64,000 bases of DNA from an uncultured Pseudoruegeria sp. (lineage in GTDB: Bacteria; Pseudomonadota; Alphaproteobacteria; Rhodobacterales; Rhodobacteraceae): NCBI GenBank assembly GCA_947498155.1, contig CANMJD010000005.1, positions 1 through 64,000 of the forward strand. Direction: 5' to 3'. The stretch's first letter is position 1; each line of letters opens with the position of its first letter. A program made the position numbers and the translations under genes. The notes below the pieces were generated by a model, which saw only the letters and a list, made by a program, of their open reading frames with translations, did not search any database and was not told where the DNA came from. Positions 34,679 through 42,903 of this stretch are shown piece by piece.

Positions 34679-35404
34679 ATGGATCGCAAGGCGTTAATCA
34701 CCTGGGGGGGATGGGACGGGCATGAACCGGATAAGGTTGCTGCCCTGAGTAAGGAAATTTTGCTGGCCGAAGGGTTCTCGGTCGAGGTTTACGATACTTT
34801 GGAATGCTTTGCCGATGGCGAAGCCCTGAAGGCCTATGATTTGATTGTGCCGGTCTGGACCATGGCGCAGATTGAAAAGCAGTTTGTCATCAACGTCTCC
34901 GAAGCGGTGTCTCACGGGGTTGGCCTTGCCGGGGTGCATGGCGGCATGTGCGATGCCTTTCGCGATCAAACCCTGTGGCAATTCATAACCGGTGCCAATT
35001 GGGTTAGCCATCCGGGGGGCGCGGATGTCACTTATGATGTGAATATCCTGAACTCATCCTCGCCTTTGGTGGCGGGGATCAAAGATTTCTCGGTCACGTC
35101 AGAACAGTATTATCTGCATGTTGATCCCGGGAATGATGTGCTGGCCACCACGACCTTTCCGACGGTGAACTGGTATCACACCCCCAATGGCGTGGTGCAT
35201 ATGCCGGTGGCATGGACCAAACGCTGGGGATTAGGCCGTGTCTATTACAACGCGCTGGGCCATCAGGCTGAAACGATTTCATCCGGTCCGGCCCGTGAAA
35301 TGATCCGGCGCGGGCTGGTTTGGGCCAGCGAAGGGCGAAAAGCCGCCACAGACGCCGGTGAAACCCACGACATGTACGCCAGCGACTTGAATAACCACGG
35401 TTAG
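34679..35404 (+). CDS. ThuA-like domain protein
   Basis: This 241-residue ThuA (trehalose utilisation) domain protein has a glutamine-amidotransferase-like fold: LITWGGWDGHEPDKVAAL at the start, HGVGLAGVHGGMCDAFRD mid-protein and WTKRWGLGRVYYNALGH late. Family members occur in sugar catabolic operons; the chemistry is not settled. ATG 34679 sits just after GGGGGAAGC. No sugar genes are adjacent, so the role is unknown. Confidence 0.85.
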   Translation: MDRKALITWGGWDGHEPDKVAALSKEILLAEGFSVEVYDTLECFADGEALKAYDLIVPVWTMAQIEKQFVINVSEAVSHGVGLAGVHGGMCDAFRDQTLWQFITGANWVSHPGGADVTYDVNILNSSSPLVAGIKDFSVTSEQYYLHVDPGNDVLATTTFPTVNWYHTPNGVVHMPVAWTKRWGLGRVYYNALGHQAETISSGPAREMIRRGLVWASEGRKAATDAGETHDMYASDLNNHG

Positions 35405-35453
35405 GGGCGCACACTCTGCTTTAAACGGCACAGACCGGTAACAGGCAGAGCAT

Positions 35454-35945
35454 ATGATCCTAAGGACCTTGGCATTGGCGGGGGGGATTTGCGCAGGCGT
35501 AGGTGCTTCGCAATTCCCCGAATATTCGCAACAGTATCTGCAGCGGCTTGCCGGTGCGACAGAGGCACTGGGCACGGTTGTGGCGGATTTTGATGCCTCG
35601 GCGGCAGCGGAAGGCCTAAGTCGGGAGGCTGCCTTAGAAAGCATGACCGGCAGTGATTTTGTAGAACGCCGTCAGGCAGATATGCGCCAGACGATCGCGC
35701 GCTATCACCAGATGAGCTTTTATCTCGCCGATCTACGTAGCAGCACCGCGCTGGACAGGCTTCTGTCGGCGCATCGGTTTACCGATGCGGATCTGTCCCG
35801 TGACACATGGGAAGATTTCAAACCTGCCGTTCCCGTAACCATTGAGGGCCTTGGTTTTGCCGCGGGCGGGTTTTTCGGCGGATATGTGTTGATTTCGCTT
35901 CTGTTCGGGGGGCTTTGGTGGGGCCTGCGACGGGCCAGCGCTTGA
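35454..35945 (+). CDS. DUF2937-type membrane protein
   Basis: This 163-residue protein begins with a hydrophobic N-terminal segment, then SQFPEYSQQYLQRLAGATEALG, the pattern I associate with the DUF2937 family, a helical middle, and a C-terminal transmembrane helix (FFGGYVLISLLFGGLWWG). Topology suggests two membrane anchors with the helical part in the periplasm. No function is known. It lies 56 bases before lolC/E. Confidence 0.75.
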   Translation: MILRTLALAGGICAGVGASQFPEYSQQYLQRLAGATEALGTVVADFDASAAAEGLSREAALESMTGSDFVERRQADMRQTIARYHQMSFYLADLRSSTALDRLLSAHRFTDADLSRDTWEDFKPAVPVTIEGLGFAAGGFFGGYVLISLLFGGLWWGLRRASA

Positions 35946-36001
35946 CCCTAGCCAAGGATTAGGCGCAGGGTGCGCGCAACATAAAAAGACGGAGCAGCAC
36001 A

Positions 36002-37288
36002 GTGGCCGGCACACCGCCTCCTTTTGCAAAATTTGAATGGATCATCGCCTGGCGGTATCTGCGCGCGCGCCGTGCGGATGGGGGCGTCAGCGTGATGACA
36101 TGGATTTCGCTGGTCGGGATCACGCTGGCGGTGTTTGCCCTGATTGCGACTTTGGCCGTGCGGTCAGGTTTTCGCACCGAATTTGTCGATACCATTCTGG
36201 GCGCCAACGCCCATGTCACCGTCTATAATCCGGTTACTGTCACTGAAACCGGCCAAACCAGCCGCACGATGACGGACTACGCAGAAAAAGCCGCCGCCAT
36301 CGGTGCCGTACCCGGGGTGACGCGGGCCGCGCCTTTGGTCAAAGGGCAGGTGATGGCCAATTTCCGCAACTCCAATTCGGGTGTGCTGGTCTATGGCATT
36401 GCTGAGTCCGATTTACTGGGCATTCCGCGCGTGGCCCAGACCGAGAACTATGAAGGCGACATTTCCCGCTTTTCCGACGGGGTAGCGATCGGCTCGGGCG
36501 TGGCACGTGAATTGGGATTGATGATCGGCGACAGGATTACATTGATATCCCCCAATGGGGTCAAAACCGCCTTTGGCACCAGCCCGCGGGTCAATGCCTA
36601 TGAGGTGGTCTATATCTTTACCGCCGGCCGATATGACATCGACCGCACCCGCGTCTACATGCCCTTCGAAGAAGCGCAGAGCTATTTCAACAAAGAGGGC
36701 GTCGCGGATGAGCTGGAGGTGATGGTCACCGATGCCGAAAGGATCGACGCGCTGCTGCCCGCGATCATCGAGGCAGGCGGGCCGGATACGCTGGTCTGGA
36801 CCTGGCGCGATTCCTCGGGGGCATTCCTGCGGGCACTGGATATCGAAGACAATGTGATGTTCATCATCCTATCGATCCTTGTGCTGATTGCCTCGATGAA
36901 TATCATTTCAGGCCTGATCATGCTGGTGAAAAACAAGGGGCGCGATATTGGAATTCTGCGCACCATGGGGCTGACCGAAGGCTCTATCATGCGGGTATTT
37001 TTTATCTGCGGCGCCTCAACAGGTTTGATCGGTACCCTCTGTGGTGTGGGGCTGGGATGTCTGTTTGTGATCTATATCGATCCGATATTTTCGGCGGTGA
37101 ACTATGTGTCCGGCGGTGGGGTCTGGGACCCGTCTATTCGCGGTATTTATAACCTGCCCGCGCAATTGCGCGCCGAAGATGTGGCCTCGGCTGTGGTTTT
37201 GTCGCTGTTTCTGTCTTTTGTTGTGACGCTGTTTCCGGCCCGACGTGCGGCGCGGATGAACCCCGTAGAGGCCCTGCGCTATGAATGA
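36002..37288 (+). CDS. lolC: LolC/LolE-family lipoprotein-releasing ABC permease
   Basis: This 428-residue inner-membrane protein has the MacB/LolCE layout: N-terminal helix after WIIAWRYLRARRADGGVSVM, a large periplasmic domain (residues about 50-270), then three C-terminal helices (VMFIILSILVLIASMNIISG onward). With LolD it releases outer-membrane lipoproteins to LolA. The start is GTG 36002, preceded by GGAG. One permease gene is present, which fits a single LolF-type permease working as a homodimer, though a second one elsewhere cannot be excluded. Overlaps lolD by eight bases. Confidence 0.92.
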   Translation: MAGTPPPFAKFEWIIAWRYLRARRADGGVSVMTWISLVGITLAVFALIATLAVRSGFRTEFVDTILGANAHVTVYNPVTVTETGQTSRTMTDYAEKAAAIGAVPGVTRAAPLVKGQVMANFRNSNSGVLVYGIAESDLLGIPRVAQTENYEGDISRFSDGVAIGSGVARELGLMIGDRITLISPNGVKTAFGTSPRVNAYEVVYIFTAGRYDIDRTRVYMPFEEAQSYFNKEGVADELEVMVTDAERIDALLPAIIEAGGPDTLVWTWRDSSGAFLRALDIEDNVMFIILSILVLIASMNIISGLIMLVKNKGRDIGILRTMGLTEGSIMRVFFICGASTGLIGTLCGVGLGCLFVIYIDPIFSAVNYVSGGGVWDPSIRGIYNLPAQLRAEDVASAVVLSLFLSFVVTLFPARRAARMNPVEALRYE

Positions 37289-37964
37289 TCCGGTGCTGCA
37301 ACTGCGCGATATTGCCAAGACTTATAATGCCGGACAAGCCGGAGAGGTGGCGGTGCTGAAGGGGGCAAATCTCAGTCTTGCCGCCGGAGAGGTCGTGGCC
37401 TTGGTCGCGCCATCAGGAGCGGGGAAATCCACGTTGCTGCATATTGCCGGATTGCTGGATACGCCGGATACCGGCGACGTTCTGATCAAGGGAGAGGCCG
37501 CCGCAGGCCGCTCGGAACGCCGGCGCACGATGATCCGCCGCGCCGATCTAGGGTTTGTATATCAGTTTCACCATTTGCTGCCGGAATTCACTGCTGAAGA
37601 AAATATCGTTTTACCACAACTGGCCAATGGTGTTTCAGCATCTGCGGCGCAGGCGCGGGCAACGGAATTACTGGTCAAAGTGGGCGTTGGACATCGGGCT
37701 GACCATCGCCCCGGCGCGCTTTCGGGGGGCGAACAGCAACGGGTTGCCTTTTGTCGCGCACTGGCCAATAGCCCGAGTGTTCTTTTGGCGGATGAACCGA
37801 CAGGGAACCTCGATCCGGATACCGCAGATCAGGTGTTTGAAACCCTGATGCAACTGGCCAAAGACACTGGTCTGGCGGCGCTGATTGCGACGCATAACCT
37901 GGAACTTGCAGCCAGAATGGATCGCGTTGTACGGCTGGAACACGGGGAATTACGCGGCGCGTAA
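37281..37964 (+). CDS. lolD: LolD lipoprotein-releasing ABC ATPase
   Basis: This 227-residue ABC ATPase has Walker [10 protein letters not shown], with Ala in place of the usual first Gly, the Q-loop at [12 protein letters not shown], signature [16 protein letters not shown], Walker [13 protein letters not shown] and the H-loop ATHN. It powers lipoprotein extraction with the permease encoded just upstream. Confidence 0.95.
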   Translation: MNDPVLQLRDIAKTYNAGQAGEVAVLKGANLSLAAGEVVALVAPSGAGKSTLLHIAGLLDTPDTGDVLIKGEAAAGRSERRRTMIRRADLGFVYQFHHLLPEFTAEENIVLPQLANGVSASAAQARATELLVKVGVGHRADHRPGALSGGEQQRVAFCRALANSPSVLLADEPTGNLDPDTADQVFETLMQLAKDTGLAALIATHNLELAARMDRVVRLEHGELRGA

Positions 37965-38019
37965 GCCTTTTTTAAAACCTCGTGCGTAAGACTGTTTCCG
38001 AATCTTGAGGGAGTGGATC

Positions 38020-38781
38020 GTGCGGCGAATTAGGGTGCTGTTGGTGTCAGTGTGTTGGGTGTTGTGGGCTACGATGGCGGGCGCACAGCAAACACAGGAA
38101 CGGTTTTGGGTGCTGTGGGAACACATCGAGCAAACTGGCAGCAATTGCCCGAATGCGAGCACTTGCAACGAACGGCGTACCTATGCCAGCCGGTTGTTTA
38201 ACCCGCAGAACCGCGAAAACATTTATCGGCTGTTTGGCATGTTGGATTTTCAGGCTGCAGTTCGGGGGCAGAAAGCCGATCATCCCGATGCTCCCCGCAT
38301 TTGCCAGCATCATGATCCCGAGGTTGTTCTAGGTTTTGACCCCGAGGTCCTGCCGCTGTCAGAAAAGCTTGATGCGCTGCGCGGGCTGAAGGGGGTGGCG
38401 CTCGACATCACCCGCCTTACAGCACCACAAGGCTATGAGGGGAATTTTGGCGCAAAGCTACAGGTCGCCTTTGAGGAAAGGTTTAAACAAGCGGGCATCG
38501 CGATCCTGTCAGAAGAAGAACGCCTCAACGCACCGGGGCAACCCAAGTTGAACATCTATTTTTCGAATACCAACCGCGCAACAGGCTGTACCTATTCGGT
38601 TTTTGCCAGCCTGAGCCAAACGGTGCTGCTAACGCGAAACCTTCAGATAAAGCGCGCCGCCGGAACATGGAGCTTTTCGACAGGCCCATCGCAGGATTTT
38701 CCCAATGCGGTAGAATATGATGCGATTTTGCGGGTGGCAGATGCCTTTGTGCGTGACTTCAAAATGGCCCAGACGAAATAG
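38020..38781 (+). CDS. Secreted protein of unknown family
   Basis: This 253-residue protein has an N-terminal signal peptide (RIRVLLVSVCWVLWATMAGA, cleavage after AGA or AQQ). The mature part has an early Cys pair (GSNCPNASTCNERR), a CQHHDPEVVLGFD motif, and later ATGCTYSVFASLSQTVLL. Four mature cysteines could form two disulfides. I recognise no family. I chose GTG 38020 because GAGGGAG precedes it. It heads a run of exported proteins and is followed by a strong terminator. Confidence 0.7.
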   Translation: MRRIRVLLVSVCWVLWATMAGAQQTQERFWVLWEHIEQTGSNCPNASTCNERRTYASRLFNPQNRENIYRLFGMLDFQAAVRGQKADHPDAPRICQHHDPEVVLGFDPEVLPLSEKLDALRGLKGVALDITRLTAPQGYEGNFGAKLQVAFEERFKQAGIAILSEEERLNAPGQPKLNIYFSNTNRATGCTYSVFASLSQTVLLTRNLQIKRAAGTWSFSTGPSQDFPNAVEYDAILRVADAFVRDFKMAQTK

Positions 38782-38803
38782 CTACCCCGTTGATTTGGGG
38801 TGG

Positions 38804-38828
38804 GCCCTTGTTGATAAAGGGTTTTTTA
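38804..38828 (+). terminator. Terminator after the 38020-38781 gene
   Basis: CCCTT (38805-38809) pairs with AAGGG (38817-38821), followed by six T. A second hairpin, ACCCC (38784-38788) with GGGGT (38797-38801), precedes it. Confidence 0.75.
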
Positions 38829-38873
38829 GTCTGTAGTCTTTTTCCGACATGCATCAGCTATTGGAGATCGGCT

Positions 38874-39359
38874 ATGAAAATCGCAATGACGGGCGGCGCT
38901 ATTGTGGCCATGCTCGCCCTGAGTGGCTGTAATGTGGCTGTTGGCGGTGGCGGGGCTGCGGTCTCAACCAGTTTTCCAACGGCAACATCGACCAGTACGT
39001 TTATCGCGCGCAATTCCTTTACCGTGGTGCCGGATCGTTCGGTCTCGGGGCAATTTGAAGTATTTCCTGCCGGTCAATCTGGCGCTTCTGAATACTGGTG
39101 CGCCGCCGGGCAATATATCATTGAAGGACGGGGATTCAGCCCCACCACCCGCGTTTATGTTGCCCGCGCCGAAGGCGGCAGCAAGCTTTATCCGGGCCGT
39201 AAGTCCACGACATTTACAACCAATCCCAATGCCGATGTTCTGGCAAAATCTGAACCGAACCCGAACAGCTACAACTTCTCGGTTAAGGATGTTGGCCAGA
39301 ACCGGATTGCCGAAGCCGGGCGCACGGCCTGTAAACCTGTTAACCCGTTCTTCTTTTAG
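38874..39359 (+). CDS. Lipoprotein, WCAAG family, paralog 1
   Basis: This 161-residue predicted lipoprotein has a short signal ending in lipobox LSGC (Cys19). After a low-complexity Gly/Ser/Thr linker comes a compact domain: FEVFPAGQSGASEYWCAAGQ, GFSPTTRVYVAR, GRKSTTFTTNP, VGQN, a late Cys and C-terminal NPFFF. The same block order occurs in the protein at 40355-40792, so the two are clearly paralogs. The WC cysteine and the late cysteine could form a disulfide. The function is unknown. ATG 38874 is set by the signal peptide. Confidence 0.78.
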   Translation: MKIAMTGGAIVAMLALSGCNVAVGGGGAAVSTSFPTATSTSTFIARNSFTVVPDRSVSGQFEVFPAGQSGASEYWCAAGQYIIEGRGFSPTTRVYVARAEGGSKLYPGRKSTTFTTNPNADVLAKSEPNPNSYNFSVKDVGQNRIAEAGRTACKPVNPFFF

Positions 39360-39371
39360 GTGTTCACCCGC

Positions 39372-40166
39372 CTAGGACGGCGGGGGCAGGGGGATCGCCG
39401 CATCCGCTGTTACGGCTTGCGGGATCGGGCAACGGGTTGCAGCGGGGGCGCCAAGTTCTGAAAAGGCTACGCAACGAATGACGGCTTTGGCGTGGGCACC
39501 TTTTTGCGCTGTGCCCGACCAGTTTGTGATGCTCGGATCCGCCGCCCAGATATTGGCGAAAAGCCGACTGGGCACTGAAGGCAGCCTGCCGTCTTTCGCA
39601 AAGGTTTCAAACACCTTAACACCATTGGCGTACCAAGTGATCCGGTCGGGCCGCCATGCAAAGGCATAGTGGTTGAACGCGTCTGCGGCATCAAAATCCA
39701 GATCAATGAAACGGTTTGTAAGCTTGCCATCCACGAACCAAGCCGCATGAAGTTGTCGGGTATTGCGGCCCAGAAACTCTATGTCGATTTCATCGTGGCG
39801 GGTGCCGTAATAGGGGCCGGTATAGGTGAAAAAACCTGTGATCAACCCCGCCCCGCGCGCCGCTTTTAGCACAACCTCATACAACCCGTACCGGCTAAGG
39901 TCATGACGCCGGACAGAGCCACCGATGAAACGTTCTGTGTCATGCGGGGCGGGGGCGAGCGAAAGCGTCAGACCCGTCCCGCTGACAACCTGCGATTTGC
40001 GCCAGTCGGTTGCAAAGGCCGGATGGTCAAAATCATATTCCGCCATGTGCCAATCGGCCATGTCGCGCGATTTGAAATGGTCAATAAAGCTCATGTCATC
40101 CTGTGCCATCGCCACGGAGAGAGAGCCGATCAACAGAATGCCTGCCGGACAGAGAAATCGGACCAC
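39372..40166 (-). CDS. Secreted glycoside hydrolase family 16 enzyme
   Basis: This 264-residue secreted glycanase has a signal peptide to about residue 20 (SLSVAMAQ) and the GH16 catalytic motif E126-I-D128-I-E130 in RHDEIDIEFLG (nucleophile E126, acid/base E130). FAWRPDRITWYANGVKVFE and FANIWAADP line the beta-sandwich cleft. Relatives include licheninases, laminarinases and ExoK-type exopolysaccharide depolymerases. Given the capsule genes 3 kb away, trimming of the cell's own polysaccharide is possible, but foreign laminarin or algal glycans are equally plausible. It is encoded opposite to both flanking lipoproteins. Confidence 0.9.
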   Translation of the reverse strand: MVRFLCPAGILLIGSLSVAMAQDDMSFIDHFKSRDMADWHMAEYDFDHPAFATDWRKSQVVSGTGLTLSLAPAPHDTERFIGGSVRRHDLSRYGLYEVVLKAARGAGLITGFFTYTGPYYGTRHDEIDIEFLGRNTRQLHAAWFVDGKLTNRFIDLDFDAADAFNHYAFAWRPDRITWYANGVKVFETFAKDGRLPSVPSRLFANIWAADPSITNWSGTAQKGAHAKAVIRCVAFSELGAPAATRCPIPQAVTADAAIPLPPPS

Positions 40167-40354
40167 CGAAGTTCCTTCGATTAAAGATAATTTTTCACAA
40201 ATCTAATGGTAAATAAAAGGTTAACCGCCGACGAGCCGAAACCAAAAACGTGGTTAATGTCGGAATTTCAAAGATGTGAACGGATGGTCGTGGACGTTAG
40301 GCAGTGCAGCCCCTAGATTGCTTTAAAAGCTTTTTTGAATCCGGAGGGATTGAT

Positions 40355-40792
40355 ATGAAAATTGGATTGACCGTCGCCGCTGTTGTTGTTGCCGCTGTTG
40401 CGGGGTGCAATACTGCCGGTGGTACGGGTGGATTTATTTCGGAATATTCCTTGCAGGTTCTACCGAGCCCGACGAATCCGGCGGATTTTGAGGTGCTGCA
40501 AAAATCTCCGAACGGGGCGACCGATTACTGGTGTGCGGCAGGTGAATACGCCATGAAACGTCTGGGCGTGTCCCCCGCTTCGCGGGTCTATTTGCGGAAA
40601 CCGTCCGGTCCGGCAGAGTTCCGCGAAGGTCGCCGCAGCATTGGCTTTACCATCGCACCAAGCCCCAGCGTGCAGCAGGCCGCCGCCGCGCAGGGCCAAC
40701 GCTTTACCAAAACCATGCGAAATGTCGGTGAAAACTGGGGGGCAGAATCGTCGCGTTCTTCCTGTTTCGGTGCGAACTCCGTATTTTTCTAG
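40355..40792 (+). CDS. Lipoprotein, WCAAG family, paralog 2
   Basis: This 145-residue predicted lipoprotein has lipobox VAGC (Cys18). It shares with the 38874 gene the blocks FEVLQKSPNGATDYWCAAGE, LGVSPASRVYLR, GRRSIGFTIAP, VGEN, a late Cys and C-terminal SVFF. Its linker is shorter. Apart from the blocks, identity is low, so the duplication is old or fast-evolving. The start ATG 40355 follows GGAGGG. It lies nine bases before the next gene. The function is unknown. Confidence 0.78.
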   Translation: MKIGLTVAAVVVAAVAGCNTAGGTGGFISEYSLQVLPSPTNPADFEVLQKSPNGATDYWCAAGEYAMKRLGVSPASRVYLRKPSGPAEFREGRRSIGFTIAPSPSVQQAAAAQGQRFTKTMRNVGENWGAESSRSSCFGANSVFF

Positions 40793-40801
40793 AGCCGCAA
40801 A

Positions 40802-41224
40802 GTGACAACGGGCCTTTTCACGCTGAAGACCTCGGGCAGTGGGCTGTATGAGTTCACGCCCGAGGTTGCGGACTGGCTGCGCGACCAACGGGCGACGTGC
40901 GGGTTACTGACCCTGTTTGTGCGCCATACCTCCTGTTCCTTGGTGATTCAGGAAAACGCTGACCCGGAGGTGCGCACAGATTTGCGCGCCTTTTTTGACC
41001 GATTGGTACCGCCGTCTGATCATCCCTCTATGGCCTATTTGCGCCATACCTACGAAGGGCCGGACGATATGCCTGCCCATATTAAATCTGTCTTGATGCC
41101 GGTGACCCTGTCGATCCCCGTGGTTGACGGGCGGCTTATGTTGGGCACATGGCAGGGCATTTACCTTTTTGAACACAGAACCGCACCGCATCACCGGCAG
41201 GTGGCGGTGCATTTGGGCGCATAG
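40802..41224 (+). CDS. YjbQ/UPF0047 family protein
   Basis: This 140-residue member of the YjbQ family has the conserved blocks VRHTSCSLVIQENADPEVRTD, HTYEGPDDMPAHIKSVL and MLGTWQGIYLFEHR. The family has been linked to a weak thiamine-phosphate synthase activity, but its physiological role is unclear. The start is GTG 40802. Confidence 0.9.
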   Translation: MTTGLFTLKTSGSGLYEFTPEVADWLRDQRATCGLLTLFVRHTSCSLVIQENADPEVRTDLRAFFDRLVPPSDHPSMAYLRHTYEGPDDMPAHIKSVLMPVTLSIPVVDGRLMLGTWQGIYLFEHRTAPHHRQVAVHLGA

Positions 41225-41322
41225 GGTGCCTATCTAGCGGTTTCATTTCCCCCCTACCCAAAGTGTTGGGGACGTCCTATAGTGGCTGTGGATAACTTTA
41301 ATTTGTCTTCAAGGGAGAGGCT

Positions 41323-41790
41323 ATGCGCTGCCCGTTTTGCGGAAATATCGATACTCAGGTCAAAGATTCCCGGCCCGCAGAGGATCATGTCGCCATTCGC
41401 CGACGTCGTTTTTGTCCGGCGTGCGGGGGGCGTTTTACCACCTATGAACGTGTGCAGCTGCGCGATTTGGTTGTGATTAAAACCAATGGCCGCCGAGAAG
41501 ATTTTGACCGCCCGAAACTGGAACGCTCCATCCGGATTGCCTTGCAAAAACGCCCCGTCGAACCGGAGCGTATGGATCAGATGATTTCCGGGATTGTGCG
41601 CCGGTTGGAATCTTTGGGGGAAACCGACATCCCGTCCCACACCATCGGTGAGATCGTGATGGAGGCATTGGCCCGGATCGATACCGTCGCCTATGTGCGG
41701 TTTGCCAGTGTTTACAAGAACTTCCAGGCGGCGGATGATTTCGAAGAATTTGTGCACGAGTTGCGTCCCCCTGATCTTACCGAAGAGTAA
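41323..41790 (+). CDS. nrdR: Transcriptional repressor NrdR
   Basis: This 155-residue regulator of ribonucleotide reductase genes has an N-terminal zinc ribbon ([19 protein letters not shown] and [20 protein letters not shown]) followed by an ATP-cone ([20 protein letters not shown]). It senses the ATP/dATP state and binds NrdR boxes at nrd promoters; none is in this window. It is six bases upstream of ribD, a widespread nrdR-ribD coupling. Confidence 0.97.
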   Translation: MRCPFCGNIDTQVKDSRPAEDHVAIRRRRFCPACGGRFTTYERVQLRDLVVIKTNGRREDFDRPKLERSIRIALQKRPVEPERMDQMISGIVRRLESLGETDIPSHTIGEIVMEALARIDTVAYVRFASVYKNFQAADDFEEFVHELRPPDLTEE

Positions 41791-41796
41791 CCCGCC

Positions 41797-42903
41797 GTGC
41801 AGGATGAACGGTTTATGGCGCTGGCTCTGGGCTTGGCGCAGCGTGGGCTGGGACGCACCTGGCCAAATCCTTCTGTTGGTTGTGTTATCGTCAAGCACGG
41901 GCGGATCATCGGACGCGGGGTGACGCAGGACGGCGGCCGCCCCCATGCCGAAGTCGTTGCCCTAGCACAAGCTGGCGCGCTGGCCAAAGGGGCCACCGCC
42001 TATGTGACGTTGGAACCCTGTGCCCATACCGGCAAAACACCACCCTGCGCTTCTGCTTTGATCGATGCCGGCATCACGCGGGTGGTATCGGCAATGACTG
42101 ACAGTGATCCGCGTGTTGGCGGGCAGGGTCATGCAATGTTGCGCGCCGCCGGTATCGAGGTCCACACAGGGCTATGTGCCGCGCAGGCCCGACAGGCAAA
42201 TCTCGGCTTTTTCCGGCGCATAGAGGCGCAGCGGCCGATGGTTACCCTTAAGCTTGCCAATAGTTTTGACGGGCGTATTGCGACCGCGACCGGCGAAAGC
42301 CAATGGATCACGGGGCCTGCTGCGCGCCGTCTGGTTCATGCGCAAAGGGCGCAGCATGATGCGGTGATGGTCGGGGCGGGCACCGTGCGGGCCGATGATC
42401 CAAGTCTGACCGTGCGCGGTCTGGGGATCGCGCGTCAGCCTGTGCGGGTGGTATGCGCGCGCCGGTTGGATATTCCGCTGAACGGCAAACTGGCCCATTC
42501 AGCCAAGGATGTGCCGCTCTGGCTGTTGCACGGAAAAGACGCCGATCCGATGCTGATCCAAACTTGGGAGACAATCGGGGCGCGTTGTATTCCGGTGTCC
42601 GGCGGACCCAATCCTGTGCTTGATCCGGTGGCGATGCTAACAGCACTTGCAGATCAGGGGATCACCCGTGTGTTCTGCGAAGGTGGGGGCAGCCTTGCGG
42701 CCTCTTTGTTGGGGGCGGATGTTGTGGATGTGCTGGTTGGCTTCACCGCAGGGCTTGCCTTGGGGGCAGAGGGGCGCCCGTCCTTGGGGGCCATGGGCAT
42801 AGAACGCTTGGCCGGCGCCCCCCGATTTGATCTACAGTCCACCCGTGCTGTGGGCGCGGATATCATGCACATCTGGCACCGACAGGCGGCATCCCACGAC
42901 TAA
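41797..42903 (+). CDS. ribD: Riboflavin biosynthesis bifunctional deaminase/reductase RibD
   Basis: This 368-residue enzyme performs the deaminase and reductase steps of riboflavin synthesis. The N-terminal zinc deaminase has HAEVVAL and PCAHTGKTPPC; the C-terminal reductase has NSFDGRIATATGES and FCEGGGSLAASLL. The start is GTG 41797. It is separated from the rest of the rib genes by three reverse capsule genes and its last bases overlap kpsC by four. Confidence 0.96.
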   Translation: MQDERFMALALGLAQRGLGRTWPNPSVGCVIVKHGRIIGRGVTQDGGRPHAEVVALAQAGALAKGATAYVTLEPCAHTGKTPPCASALIDAGITRVVSAMTDSDPRVGGQGHAMLRAAGIEVHTGLCAAQARQANLGFFRRIEAQRPMVTLKLANSFDGRIATATGESQWITGPAARRLVHAQRAQHDAVMVGAGTVRADDPSLTVRGLGIARQPVRVVCARRLDIPLNGKLAHSAKDVPLWLLHGKDADPMLIQTWETIGARCIPVSGGPNPVLDPVAMLTALADQGITRVFCEGGGSLAASLLGADVVDVLVGFTAGLALGAEGRPSLGAMGIERLAGAPRFDLQSTRAVGADIMHIWHRQAASHD

